From contig NZ_CP102294.1 in NCBI RefSeq assembly GCF_025144665.1, positions 1,426,001 through 1,490,000 on the forward strand: a stretch of 64,000 nt of DNA, given 5' to 3'. The notes under the pieces were generated by a model. The model did not search any database. It saw nothing but the letters and a program-made list of their open reading frames with translations, and was not told the origin of the DNA. This stretch comes from Alistipes ihumii AP11 (lineage in GTDB: Bacteria; Bacteroidota; Bacteroidia; Bacteroidales; Rikenellaceae). The translations under genes were made by a program, and so were the position numbers. Position 1 is the first letter of the stretch. Every line of letters starts with the position of its first letter. Positions 36,936 to 45,921 of this stretch are shown here, piece by piece.

Positions 36936-39041
36936 CTATTCCTTTTTACCATTTGACTTTTCGACGATCTCCTTGGCGAGGTTCGCAGGCACTTCCTCGA
37001 AATGGGAGAACTCCATCGAAGAGGTCGCACGGCCGGAAGAAATCGTACGCAGTACCGTAACGTAACCGAACATTTCCGACAGCGGCACCTTGGCATCCAC
37101 CACGCGGGCATTGCCGCGCGACTCCATGCCGGCGATCTGGCCGCGACGCTTGTTCAGGTCGCCGATGATATCGCCCATGTTTTCTTCGGGAGTTACCACC
37201 TCGACCTTCATGATCGGCTCGAGAATTACGGGAGAAGCTTTCTTTGCCGCTTCACGGAAACCGTTACGGGCACAGATTTCAAATGAGAGAGCATCAGAGT
37301 CGACAGGGTGGAACGAGCCGTCCAGAACGGTCACCTTCATACTGTCGAGCGGGAAGCCTGCCAGCGGGCCGTTGGTCATCGACGACTCGAATCCTTTCTG
37401 GATAGCCGGCATATACTCCTTCGGAATGTTACCGCCCTTCACGACGTCGACGAACTCGAGCCCCATCTTGCCTTCCTCGGCGGGACCGATCTCGAAGACG
37501 ATGTCGGCGAACTTACCGCGACCGCCGGTCTGTTTCTTGAACACCTCGCGGTGCTGAACGGTCGACTTGAGCGATTCCTTGTAGTTGACCTGAGGAGCGC
37601 CCTGACTGATCTCGACGCCGAACTCGCGGCGCAGACGGTCGACGATGATCTCCAAGTGCAGCTCGCCCATGCCGCTGATCACGGTCTGGCCGCTGTCCTC
37701 GTCGGTCTTGACGGTGAACGTCGGGTCTTCTTCGGACAGTTTGCCCAAAGCGATACCAAGCTTGTCGAGATCCTTCTGGGTCTTCGGCTCGATAGCCAGA
37801 CCGATCACCGGTTCGGGGAACGTCATCGATTCGAGTACGATCGGGTGCTGTTCGTCGCAAAGCGTGTCGCCCGTGCGGATATCCTTGAAGCCGACGGCGG
37901 CGCAGATATCGCCGGCGCCGATTACTTCCATCGGGTTCTGCTTGTTGGCGTGCATCTGGTAAATACGGCTGATACGCTCCTTCTTGCCCGAACGGCTGTT
38001 GTGCACATACGTGCCGGCCTCGAGCTTGCCCGAATAAACCCGGACGAACGCCAGACGGCCTACGAACGGGTCCGTAGCGATCTTGAAAGCCAAACCGCAG
38101 AACGGATCGCTCTCGGTCGGCTTGCGCGAGGTCTCCTCGCCCGTACGGGGATCGGTGCCGATCACGGCGTCGATGTCGACCGGAGAGGGCAGGAAAGCCA
38201 TCACATAATCGAGCAGCAACTGCACGCCCTTGTTCTTGAAGGACGAGCCGCAGAGCATCGGCACGATCGTCATCGAGATGGTCGCTTTGCGGATCGCGGC
38301 GATCAGCTCGTCGGGAGTGATCGAATCGGGATCCTCGAAGAACTTCTCCATCAGCGCATCGTCGGTCGACGCGACTTCCTCGATCAGCTTCGCGCGCCAT
38401 TCGGCCGCCTCGGCCTTCATGTTTTCCGGAATTTCGCCGTAGGTGTAGTTGACCAGCTCGGCCTTCTTCGCATCGTCGTACAGAATAGCCCTATTATATA
38501 TAAGGTCTACCAGCCCGGCAAACTTGTCCTCGGCGCCGATCGGCAGAACCACCGGCAGCGCGTTGGCTCCGAGACGCTCCTTGACCTGAGCGCAAACGTT
38601 CAGGAAGTCGGCGCCCGTACGGTCCATCTTGTTGACATAGCCCAGACGGGGTACGCGGTACTTGTCGGCCTGACGCCATACGGTCTCCGACTGGGGCTCG
38701 ACGCCGCCCACGGCGCAGAACGTAGCCACCGCTCCGTCCAGCACGCGCAGCGAGCGCTCCACCTCGGCCGTGAAGTCGACGTGGCCCGGGGTATCGATAA
38801 TATTGATCTGGTAGGTCTGGTCCTTGTAGTGCCAGAAAGCGGTCGTCGCGGCCGACGTGATCGTGATGCCGCGCTCCTGCTCCTGAACCATCCAGTCCAT
38901 CGTCGCGGCGCCTTCGTGCACCTCGCCGATCTTGTGAGTCTTGCCAGTGTAGAAAAGAATACGTTCCGAGGTCGTCGTCTTACCGGCATCGATGTGCGCC
39001 ATGATGCCGATATTTCTCGTAAATCTTAAATCTCTTGCCAT
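36936..39041 (-). CDS. fusA: Elongation factor G
   Basis: The translocation GTPase of translation, 701 residues. G motifs are visible: AHIDAGKTT (15-23), DTPGH (about 84-88) and NKMD (about 138-141). Domain IV carries the [19 protein letters not shown] end typical of bacterial EF-G. There is no tuf gene after it, unlike the E. coli str operon; the window has one tuf in the second cluster. Confidence 0.98.
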   Translation of the reverse strand: MARDLRFTRNIGIMAHIDAGKTTTSERILFYTGKTHKIGEVHEGAATMDWMVQEQERGITITSAATTAFWHYKDQTYQINIIDTPGHVDFTAEVERSLRVLDGAVATFCAVGGVEPQSETVWRQADKYRVPRLGYVNKMDRTGADFLNVCAQVKERLGANALPVVLPIGAEDKFAGLVDLIYNRAILYDDAKKAELVNYTYGEIPENMKAEAAEWRAKLIEEVASTDDALMEKFFEDPDSITPDELIAAIRKATISMTIVPMLCGSSFKNKGVQLLLDYVMAFLPSPVDIDAVIGTDPRTGEETSRKPTESDPFCGLAFKIATDPFVGRLAFVRVYSGKLEAGTYVHNSRSGKKERISRIYQMHANKQNPMEVIGAGDICAAVGFKDIRTGDTLCDEQHPIVLESMTFPEPVIGLAIEPKTQKDLDKLGIALGKLSEEDPTFTVKTDEDSGQTVISGMGELHLEIIVDRLRREFGVEISQGAPQVNYKESLKSTVQHREVFKKQTGGRGKFADIVFEIGPAEEGKMGLEFVDVVKGGNIPKEYMPAIQKGFESSMTNGPLAGFPLDSMKVTVLDGSFHPVDSDALSFEICARNGFREAAKKASPVILEPIMKVEVVTPEENMGDIIGDLNKRRGQIAGMESRGNARVVDAKVPLSEMFGYVTVLRTISSGRATSSMEFSHFEEVPANLAKEIVEKSNGKKE

Positions 39042-39064
39042 ACGTCTGTCCTCTCTCCACTAAA

Positions 39065-39541
39065 TTAGAATCTGAAGTGCGCAAAGGCCTTGTTCGCATC
39101 GGCCATGCGGTGCATCTCTTCCTTGCGCTTGAAGGCGGCGCCTTCCTCGTTGTACGCAGCTTGAATTTCGGCAGCCATTTTTTCCGCCATCGATCGACCC
39201 GCGCGTTTTTTAGAGTAAAGGATCAGGTTCCGCATTGCTAATGAAACTTTACGCTCAGGTCTCACCTCGGTCGGTACCTGGAAAGTGGCTCCGCCCACTC
39301 GACGCGACTTCACCTCCACCTGAGGCGTAATGTTCTCGAGGGCTTTCTTCCAGATATCAAGAGGAGCCTTGTCCGCATCCTTCATCTTCTCGCCCAGAAT
39401 TTCCATCGCATCGTAGAAGATGGAATAGGCAATACTCTTCTTACCATCCAGCATGAGGTTGTTGACGAACCTGGTCACAAGCACGTCACCGAACTTGGGA
39501 TCTGGAAGTAGAATTCGCTTTTTAGGCTTCGCTTTTCTCAT
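39065..39541 (-). CDS. rpsG: 30S ribosomal protein S7
   Basis: A 16S rRNA 3' domain assembly protein at the E site, 158 residues. It starts [19 protein letters not shown] and has [20 protein letters not shown] and [19 protein letters not shown], all diagnostic. Confidence 0.98.
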   Translation of the reverse strand: MRKAKPKKRILLPDPKFGDVLVTRFVNNLMLDGKKSIAYSIFYDAMEILGEKMKDADKAPLDIWKKALENITPQVEVKSRRVGGATFQVPTEVRPERKVSLAMRNLILYSKKRAGRSMAEKMAAEIQAAYNEEGAAFKRKEEMHRMADANKAFAHFRF

Positions 39542-39581
39542 TGTTCAAAAAGTCTTTGTTGTGTTTTGGTTGTCGTTGCGT

Positions 39582-39974
39582 TTACTTCTTGGCGGGCGCG
39601 CCGGCCTTCGGTCTCTTGGCTCCGTACTTCGAGCGGCGCTGCTTGCGACCGTCTACCCCTGCGGCATCCATCGCGCCGCGAACCAAGTGATAGCGGACGC
39701 CCGGCAGGTCCTTCACACGGCCCCCGCGAACGAGGACGATCGAGTGCTCCTGCAGGTTGTGGCCTTCGCCCGGAATGTAGGCGTTCACTTCTTTCCCGTT
39801 GGTCAATCTCACACGGGCTACTTTTCGCATAGCCGAATTCGGCTTCTTGGGAGTGGTCGTGTACACGCGCACGCACACGCCGCGACGCTGAGGACATGCG
39901 TCCAAAGCGGGCGCCTTGCTGTTGAAGCTCGGCTTCAGCCTTCCCTTACGTACTAACTGTTGAATGGTTGGCAT
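39582..39974 (-). CDS. rpsL: 30S ribosomal protein S12
   Basis: The decoding-centre protein, 130 residues. It starts [12 protein letters not shown]; the conserved loops [15 protein letters not shown] and [20 protein letters not shown] carry wild-type lysines at the two positions where streptomycin-resistance changes occur in other bacteria. It is the first gene of the run, 64 bp downstream of a clear promoter. Confidence 0.98.
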   Translation of the reverse strand: MPTIQQLVRKGRLKPSFNSKAPALDACPQRRGVCVRVYTTTPKKPNSAMRKVARVRLTNGKEVNAYIPGEGHNLQEHSIVLVRGGRVKDLPGVRYHLVRGAMDAAGVDGRKQRRSKYGAKRPKAGAPAKK

Positions 39975-40037
39975 TTCGGTTACTTTTTTCCTTTACTTTT
40001 TTGGTTAAACTTGTTCCATTTATCACAAAACGGACTG

Positions 40038-40068
40038 CAAAGATACCAATAAAATTTGAAACCGCAAC
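40038..40068 (-). promoter_or_regulatory. Promoter of the rpsL (str-S10-spc-alpha) run
   Basis: On the minus strand GTTG (40068-40065), a 19-bp spacer and TATCTTTG (40045-40038) match TTTG-N19-TAnnTTTG with one mismatch. It gives a leader of about 57 nt. Confidence 0.85.
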
Positions 40069-40262
40069 ATTTCGGCATCTTTTTCAGCTGATAATCCGCG
40101 TTTTTCATGCTGTTCGAGTCATTTTCAGAGCATACGAATAATCAGTAATTTTTATAATTATAGAAATAATATAAACACATTTATTTTACATAAATATATA
40201 CTGATGATTATCAAATCATTAACATCTAAAACAACAAGCATATCAAAGCGCCCGGCAGACTT

Positions 40263-40292
40263 TTTGCGATCCGCTATTTTGTCGTATTTTTG
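40263..40292 (+). promoter_or_regulatory. Promoter of the orphan 121-residue gene
   Basis: TTTG (40263-40266), an 18-bp spacer and TATTTTTG (40285-40292) match the Bacteroidota consensus. It faces away from the rpsL promoter, with a 200-bp AT-rich stretch between them. Confidence 0.7.
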
Positions 40293-40313
40293 TCGCAAGA
40301 AACACGAGCGGGC

Positions 40314-40679
40314 GTGAAAGAAACCGATATTTTCCGAGCAGAGCTGACCTGCCGCGACGCGGCCGTCGAAAAAATGAACCTGCATCTGAGCGTCGCTACC
40401 TTCGACGCGGAAGGCAGGCAAACCGCAATGGCGCACTCCGACGCCGTCCCCGCGGTCGCCGGCACGGTATACAAAGCAGCGGCGACCGAACCGGCCGCCG
40501 CTGCCTCCGTCTCGTTCTATGCCGTTCCTGCCGACGGCCCGGCTTCGGACCTCGTATCGGAGTGGCCGGCCTTCAAGCTCGAGCTTTCGGTCTGGAAAAA
40601 CGACACGCTGATCGACCGTCGCACTTTCCGCGTAAACCGGTGGGGCGGCACGCAGATGATCGGACTGAGATACGAGTAG
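40314..40679 (+). CDS. Small protein of unknown function
   Basis: A 121-residue protein if it starts at the GTG at 40314, about 22 bp after the -7 box; a TTG at 40290 lies inside the promoter and is unlikely. The middle is alternating hydrophobic and polar (LHLSVATFDAEG, SVSFYAVPADG, FKLELSVWKNDTLIDRRTFRVNRWGG), suggesting a beta-sandwich. There is no signal peptide or membrane helix. I recognise no family. A strong promoter match supports that it is expressed. Confidence 0.6.
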   Translation: MKETDIFRAELTCRDAAVEKMNLHLSVATFDAEGRQTAMAHSDAVPAVAGTVYKAAATEPAAAASVSFYAVPADGPASDLVSEWPAFKLELSVWKNDTLIDRRTFRVNRWGGTQMIGLRYE

Positions 40680-40945
40680 ACCGACCGCCGCCGTTTCCCG
40701 AAGACTCGAGCCCTACGACGACACCCACGCATGAAGCAGATGCGCGGAGCCGCACCGGGACGGCTCCGCCAAGACAGAAACACGGACGCCGGCCAGCTTT
40801 TCGGTCCTACCTTTCGCCCGCACCGGACCGCAGCCGCACGGAAATCCTCCGGCCGAACGCATCCCGTCCGACCGATTTCCGGAGCCGGAAGCGCATACGA
40901 CGGGAATCGCACGGAAACCGATCGCCCCAAATTCGTTCGCCACAG

Positions 40946-42097
40946 CTAAAACGCCGCAACGACCTCGATCGTAAACTTGTCGTGCAACAGCTTGTTACGA
41001 GCAAAATCCGACGGTTTCCGGCTCGGCAGGTACTTTTCGTAGTTGAAGCGTATCTCGGATCGAATCAGCTTCTTGCCGAAGCCGACGTTGAGCCCGACCG
41101 TGATGCGGTTCGCATCGAAAACCTCGCGCCGTCGGGCGTCCGTATTCAGATAATCGACATCGTTGCCCACGTCCCAACGGACGATCGGCGCCAGATGATC
41201 GGCGAACGAATTCTCCGGCAGATCGATCTTATAATAGCCGTGAATCAGCGCGGTCGTCATCACTTCGCGGGCCGCGCCCACGCCGAGATACCGGCGCGCA
41301 TACTCGCCTTCGACGAAAAAACCGCCTTTGACATAGCGCAGCTCGGCCCCCACCATGCGCATCTTCTGCTCGAACTCCTCGCTTTTCAGCTCGCCGTTTT
41401 CTTCCTTGACTTTCGTATGCAAGGGGGCAAAACCGTCGTAGTAGGCAACGGCCGCGCGCAAGCCTTCCTCGCCGCCGGCCTCCAAACGCCCGACGACATT
41501 CACCTTCTTGCCCCATTCCGGATTGTTCGACCCGGCGCCGTTGAACAACCCGGCATAAACCTTCATCGGAACGCCCGCCCGGAACGAGTAAGTGAACATC
41601 GCGCCCAGATCGCGGGACCCGAGCGTCCGGACGAAATCGACCGCCTTCCCGTCCGATACCTCGCTGCCGTAATAGCCGGTCAGATATTTGGCCAGAAAGG
41701 AGCGGTTCGCAAACATGTTAGTCGACGGCCCCCGGTCCAGATCGGTACTGAAATGGTACTGCTGCTGACCGATGATCGCCTCGAATCCGTGAGTTTTATA
41801 AGCCACGTAAGAATCGAGGATCGACACTTTCCCCTCGTTACTGAAATCGACCTGCAGACGATAGGACATGTTCCGGCTCACGTTTCCCCTCACTCCGAAA
41901 CGCGAATTGCGCACGTTGAACCGATACTCGCCCCTGTTCAGGTCTATTTCCATCTTCGCCTTGATCGCCCCGTCGATCTTCGGCACGTACGAGACCGGCG
42001 TCTCCGCCTGCGCCGTTCGGGACCGCTCCTCTTCCGGCTGGGCCGAAGCCGCTCCCGCCGCCAGCAGCAGCAACAAACCTCCGATTGTCTTCTTCAT
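40946..42097 (-). CDS. Outer-membrane porin, OprP/OprO-like
   Basis: A 383-residue protein with a signal peptide (MKKTIGGLLLLLAAGAASAQ, about 1-20), then a series of amphipathic beta strands ending in aromatic phenylalanine (VVAAF), the usual C-terminal signal for outer-membrane barrel insertion. The pattern (GEYRFNVRNSRFGVRGNVSRNMSYRLQVDFS, LTGYYGSE, FFVEGEYARRYLG) fits the phosphate-selective porin O and P family, which in Bacteroidota is used broadly and need not be phosphate specific. It is preceded by a perfect-consensus promoter and stands alone, divergent from the ATPase-like gene. Confidence 0.85.
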   Translation of the reverse strand: MKKTIGGLLLLLAAGAASAQPEEERSRTAQAETPVSYVPKIDGAIKAKMEIDLNRGEYRFNVRNSRFGVRGNVSRNMSYRLQVDFSNEGKVSILDSYVAYKTHGFEAIIGQQQYHFSTDLDRGPSTNMFANRSFLAKYLTGYYGSEVSDGKAVDFVRTLGSRDLGAMFTYSFRAGVPMKVYAGLFNGAGSNNPEWGKKVNVVGRLEAGGEEGLRAAVAYYDGFAPLHTKVKEENGELKSEEFEQKMRMVGAELRYVKGGFFVEGEYARRYLGVGAAREVMTTALIHGYYKIDLPENSFADHLAPIVRWDVGNDVDYLNTDARRREVFDANRITVGLNVGFGKKLIRSEIRFNYEKYLPSRKPSDFARNKLLHDKFTIEVVAAF

Positions 42098-42159
42098 ATT
42101 TCTAAGTTTTTCACTCGTTTACGACCGGGCGAAACGCTCCGTTCCGCCGTTCATCGGAG

Positions 42160-42190
42160 CAAAATTATCGCTTAACCCGCACTCCTCAAA
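42160..42190 (-). promoter_or_regulatory. Promoter of the porin gene
   Basis: On the minus strand TTTG (42190-42187), a 19-bp spacer and TAATTTTG (42167-42160), a full match to TTTG-N19-TAnnTTTG. The leader is about 55 nt. Confidence 0.85.
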
Positions 42191-42229
42191 TACGTTTTTA
42201 GTCATATATTTTAGTAAAAAAAACTAATT

Positions 42230-42260
42230 TTTGTTTTTAAAATATAAATTCGTACCTTCG
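42230..42260 (+). promoter_or_regulatory. Promoter of the ATPase-like gene
   Basis: TTTG (42230-42233), a 19-bp spacer and TACCTTCG (42253-42260, one mismatch in the -7 box). The ATG is 17 bp downstream. Confidence 0.65.
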
Positions 42261-42276
42261 CCGAAAAGAAAAGCCG

Positions 42277-43500
42277 ATGCTTCCGAAAGCCTCCATCGAA
42301 CACATCGTAGCGAAACAGCGCAAGGCGCTCTACGACATGCCGGCGGGCCACCCCCGGGAAATATCCGGCTCGCTCCCCTATCTTTCCGACCGTCCCCTGC
42401 TGATCGGCGGCATGCGGGGAAGCGGTCGAGCGACGCTCCTCGGCCGAATGCTGAAAGACGAGTACCCGGAAGCATGGTACACCGATTTTGACGATCCGAG
42501 ACTGGCCGGATTCGACGAATCGGATTTCGCCAAGCTCGACCGCCTGATCCGCGACTCGGGCAAAGGCATCCTGCTGTTGAACAAAGTGGACTGCGCGGCC
42601 GGCTGGCTGCCTTTCCTGAGCGAAAAGCCCGCGCAGGGCATCAAGGTCATCGCCACCGTCTCGCTGCCCTCCCTGCTCGGCGTCGAGCAAGACATGCGGT
42701 CGAACAGGATATCCGGCCTCTTCGTCACGCGACGGCTCGAACCTCTCTCCTACAACGAGTTTCTCGGATTCACGCACAAAAAAGGAAGTTCTCAGGCCGT
42801 CGCCGACTACATGGCGCGCGGCGCGCTGCCCGAAGCCGTTCAGGCAAGCCGGCCCGGGACGATGCTGCGGCTGTACGACCGGATCGTCTGCCGCGACCTG
42901 ATCGTCGCCGGGGGTATCCGCGACAGGCAAACGCTCCAGCGGGTCGTACTGCACCTGATCGCCTCCAGCGGCGGAACGGTCACGGCCAACAACCTTCGCG
43001 AAAAACTCCGGATCAAGGCGGTCAGCACGGCCGCCGAGCACATGGCGTTGGCCGAACGGGCGGGACTCGTCGCTTTCGTCCCGATCCTCACCGACAACCC
43101 GGCCCGGCAAGCCATCAATCCGAGAAAAGTCTATGCGGCCGATACGGCCATGATCGCGGCGCTCTCGCCGGAGCCGCAGCCCGACCGCGACCGATTGTTC
43201 GAAACGATGATCTTCAATCATTTGCGAAGAAGCTGTTCGTTGATTCGCTATACGACCGAACAGGGAGGATGCGATTTCGTCGCAACGGACTCCGAGGGTG
43301 CGATCCGTTGCGTCCAAGCCTGTCGGGAAGACGATTCCGACCGGATGCAGGACAAGATCGACGGTTTGCTGTTCGCACTGCGCGCGACGGGCCTGCGTAA
43401 GGGAACGATCGTAACGGAGACCGGATCGGAACGCATTCTGCGCGACGGGCTCGAAATCGAGGTCACCGACGCCGACGCCTTTCTCAGCGAGACAGTCTGA
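42277..43500 (+). CDS. AAA (AAA_14/DUF4143)-family protein with altered Walker motifs
   Basis: A 407-residue protein with the layout of the AAA_14 plus DUF4143 ATPases common in Bacteroidales: N-terminal P-loop domain (about 35-170), winged-helix part (HLIASSGGTVTANNLREKL, about 226-244) and a C-terminal nuclease-like domain (about 310-380). Walker A reads GGMRGSGRAT (44-53), with Arg51 and Ala52 where Lys and Thr/Ser are normal. Walker B reads LLLNKVD (99-105), with Asn-Lys where Asp-Glu is expected. The C-terminal EVDF motif is GCDF and the ExK site reads VQAC. ATP hydrolysis is therefore doubtful. Role unknown. It is divergent from the porin and followed by an inverted fragment of itself. 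Confidence 0.8.
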   Translation: MLPKASIEHIVAKQRKALYDMPAGHPREISGSLPYLSDRPLLIGGMRGSGRATLLGRMLKDEYPEAWYTDFDDPRLAGFDESDFAKLDRLIRDSGKGILLLNKVDCAAGWLPFLSEKPAQGIKVIATVSLPSLLGVEQDMRSNRISGLFVTRRLEPLSYNEFLGFTHKKGSSQAVADYMARGALPEAVQASRPGTMLRLYDRIVCRDLIVAGGIRDRQTLQRVVLHLIASSGGTVTANNLREKLRIKAVSTAAEHMALAERAGLVAFVPILTDNPARQAINPRKVYAADTAMIAALSPEPQPDRDRLFETMIFNHLRRSCSLIRYTTEQGGCDFVATDSEGAIRCVQACREDDSDRMQDKIDGLLFALRATGLRKGTIVTETGSERILRDGLEIEVTDADAFLSETV

Positions 43501-44007
43501 GAAGCGAGCCCGCCTGAAAAGCACCATGTCCGATTTCCGCGCCGAACCGTCAAGTAAAACCGCATTCCCCGGTCGCCCCGACGCCCCCCCGACCGCATGC
43601 GAAAAGCCTCCCGCCGGCATATCGGAACGAATCGCCCGGATTCCCGGTACGCCCGCAGTACGACGGTACACCGCTTTTCCTACCGTCCGCTTCTCCCGCC
43701 ATGTGCCCGACCATGCCGATCGCCTCGATCCGGAGTTTTTCGCGAAGGTTGTTGGCCGTGACCGTTCCGCCGCTGGAGGCGATCAGGTGCAGCACGACCA
43801 GCCCCACCAATTTTACCATATAGCAGTCATCGCATTTTCAATGCCTTCGGATTTCCGTCTCGAAATTTTCTCCGACGGAGAGATTCGGAACAAAATCAAA
43901 CCGGGACGCGCGGCCTGCGAACGCGAGTCGTAACAAACGAATGCAAAAGTTTCGGCCTCGAACGTTCGGCATACCGAGGCACGATCGCCTTCGCTTGAGC
44001 GGAAGGT
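43501..44007. other. Gap with an inverted gene fragment
   Basis: About 500 bp between the ATPase-like gene and the acyltransferase gene. Apart from the 103-bp inverted similarity at 43697-43799 I see no gene or RNA. Confidence 0.5.
43697..43799 (-). pseudogene. Inverted partial copy of the ATPase-like gene
   Basis: Positions 43721-43799, read on the minus strand, match 42942-43020 of the neighbouring gene at 77 of 79 bases (both changes are A to G). The next 24 bases match 43021-43047 with several changes and a 3-nt deletion, and then similarity stops. It encodes LHLIASSGGTVTANNLREKL, the winged-helix part, and lacks both the P-loop and the C-terminal domain. An 89-codon frame runs through it, but most of that is unrelated sequence. 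Confidence 0.85.
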
Positions 44008-45777
44008 TCAGTCGACGATATGCTTGAATCGACCCAGTACGTCGATGTCGGCCAGTTCCTTGGACAGCATCAGAATCGTCTCCTCGGGAACCTTCTTCAG
44101 GTCGAGCAGCATCAGCGCGTCGAGCGAGTCGCAAAATTCGTGATCGGTATTGAATCCCAGCACGCTGCTGTTGAGTTGCAGATACTTGCGAATGAGCACC
44201 GGGATCGAATAGGCGTTTTTCTCGATGTCGCAGACAAGCCTGTTGATCAGATCGATCGAACGGATACCCGCGATCAGGTTCTCGTCGATCCGGACCCGAA
44301 TATCGATTCCGGTGCGCGGACGAATCCACCCCGCCTTCTCGCGGTCGAGATAGAAATCGCGGATATGGGAGGCGATGATCAGCTTCGAGGCGCTTTGGAA
44401 CCCGCCCGATATCGTTACCGGCCCGAGCAGATAGCGGAACTGCCCGTTGCGCAGCAGCACGTACAGAATGCCTTTCCACAACAGCATCAGCGAAACGGGC
44501 TTGCGCTGATAGTCCCTGACGATGAACGAGCGCCCCAGCTCGATCGTCTTGCCCATCACCTCTCCCATCGCAGGCTTCATCCGGAACAACGTATTCGTAT
44601 AAAAGCCCTTCAGACCGTAGCGTTCCATGATCCGGTCGCCCATGCCGAGCCGGTAAGCGCCCACCAGACGCCGGGCCTCCCGGTCCCAGACGAACAGCTG
44701 ATAGTAGTACGAGTCGAAACGATCCGTATCGATCGCGTTCTTGGTTCCCTCCCCGATCTCCCGAAACGTCCGCTCGCGGAGACTGCCGATTTCGATCATC
44801 ATATGCGGAATTCTATCGGGAGGAGCCAGGTACACCTCGTAACTTCCATACTCGAAAAGCCGGTGACCGCCACGCAGCGAGTCCAACTCGGCTTCGAGCA
44901 GCGGCACGTCCACGGCGCCCAGCACCTCGTCGGGCACCTTCCGAGCGGCCCGCCGGGCCGCTCGGGGCGGCCGACGGCGGCCGTCCAACGGCTTGAAATA
45001 CTCGACGGAAGCCCTCAGATAGCCGTTATAGTCGGTTTCCGTCAGCGAAGCGGTCTTTCGCGGCAGAACGGCCGATCCGATTCTCAGCTCCACTCCGACT
45101 CCCTTCTTGTTGAGCAGCTCGCGCGGCAGCAGGGCCGTCCGAAGCATCGGATGCAGCTTGCCGGCCAGACGGAACAGAGGGCTGTTGCGCGCATCGATGT
45201 AAAGGGGAATCACCGGAACCTCCGCCCGACGGATAAACCGCATCACCCCCCGGGGCCACTCGCGGTCGCCTATGTCGCGGAATCCTTTGCGCCAGGTCGC
45301 TACTTCGCCCGCAGGGAAGATCACGAGCAGTCCGCCCCGCGACAGATGCCGCATCGCCTCGCGCATGCCGGAGACGTTCCCTGCGGCTTTCGCGTCGAAC
45401 GGGTCCACGCTGATGAAATAGCGCTTCAGCGGACCGATCCTCGAAAGCAGGTAATTACCCATGAAACGCGCGTCGGGACGCCGTTTCGACAGCCAGTCGA
45501 TCAGCACGATGCCGTCGAGAGCGCCGGTGGGATGATTCGCGATCACGATGGCCGGTCCTTCGGGCGGAATCCGGTCCGCCTCCCGCGGATCGACTTCGGT
45601 GCGCACGTCCATAGCGTGCAACAGCCCTTCCGGATAGGGACCCTCATAAGCGAGCGCGTCGCTGTACAGCCTGTTGATTCGGTCCAGAGCGGCCAGCTTC
45701 ATGATGGCCCGGGCCCGCCACCGGGCCCACAAGCCCTTCCGGCCGAAATATAAGTCGCTCGACTTGATCAGTTCCAT
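44008..45777 (-). CDS. Fused lipid acyltransferase (PlsC-type plus OlsB/GlsB-type)
   Basis: A 589-residue protein. The N-terminal half is a PlsC/LPLAT O-acyltransferase with NHPTGALD (81-88, the HxxxxD catalytic motif) and FPAGE (154-158). The C-terminal half (about 290-510) is a GNAT-like N-acyltransferase related to OlsB/GlsB, with RLVGAYRLGMG, ELGRSFIVRDYQ and LLWKGILYVL. This is the layout of OlsF-type bifunctional enzymes that make ornithine lipids; in Bacteroides, separate GlsB and GlsA make glycine lipids. Which amino acid is used cannot be told. The ATG at 45777 is the more conserved-looking start; another lies 27 nt upstream. Divergent from uvrC. Confidence 0.85.
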   Translation of the reverse strand: MELIKSSDLYFGRKGLWARWRARAIMKLAALDRINRLYSDALAYEGPYPEGLLHAMDVRTEVDPREADRIPPEGPAIVIANHPTGALDGIVLIDWLSKRRPDARFMGNYLLSRIGPLKRYFISVDPFDAKAAGNVSGMREAMRHLSRGGLLVIFPAGEVATWRKGFRDIGDREWPRGVMRFIRRAEVPVIPLYIDARNSPLFRLAGKLHPMLRTALLPRELLNKKGVGVELRIGSAVLPRKTASLTETDYNGYLRASVEYFKPLDGRRRPPRAARRAARKVPDEVLGAVDVPLLEAELDSLRGGHRLFEYGSYEVYLAPPDRIPHMMIEIGSLRERTFREIGEGTKNAIDTDRFDSYYYQLFVWDREARRLVGAYRLGMGDRIMERYGLKGFYTNTLFRMKPAMGEVMGKTIELGRSFIVRDYQRKPVSLMLLWKGILYVLLRNGQFRYLLGPVTISGGFQSASKLIIASHIRDFYLDREKAGWIRPRTGIDIRVRIDENLIAGIRSIDLINRLVCDIEKNAYSIPVLIRKYLQLNSSVLGFNTDHEFCDSLDALMLLDLKKVPEETILMLSKELADIDVLGRFKHIVD

Positions 45778-45866
45778 AGTTTTCGGAGTGACGGCTTTCC
45801 GCATGCGAGGCCGCTTTTCTGCGTTCGGACCTTACCTTTGCAAAAAGATTGCCGGAGGCTCCGACA

Positions 45867-45874
45867 CAAATGTA
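45867..45874 (-). promoter_or_regulatory. Candidate -7 box for the acyltransferase gene
   Basis: TACATTTG on the minus strand matches TAnnTTTG; no good -33 box. On the plus strand TACTTTTA (45888-45895), one mismatch, could serve uvrC. Confidence 0.45.
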
Positions 45875-45921
45875 GAATAATTTTTGATACTTTTAAGCCG
45901 GTTAACATCCATTTAAACTCC

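Noticed and set aside
43550-43819. 89-codon minus-strand frame as a functional small gene
   Set aside because: Only about 34 codons resemble the ATPase-like gene; the rest is unrelated and the fragment lacks any complete domain, so it is called a pseudogene fragment.
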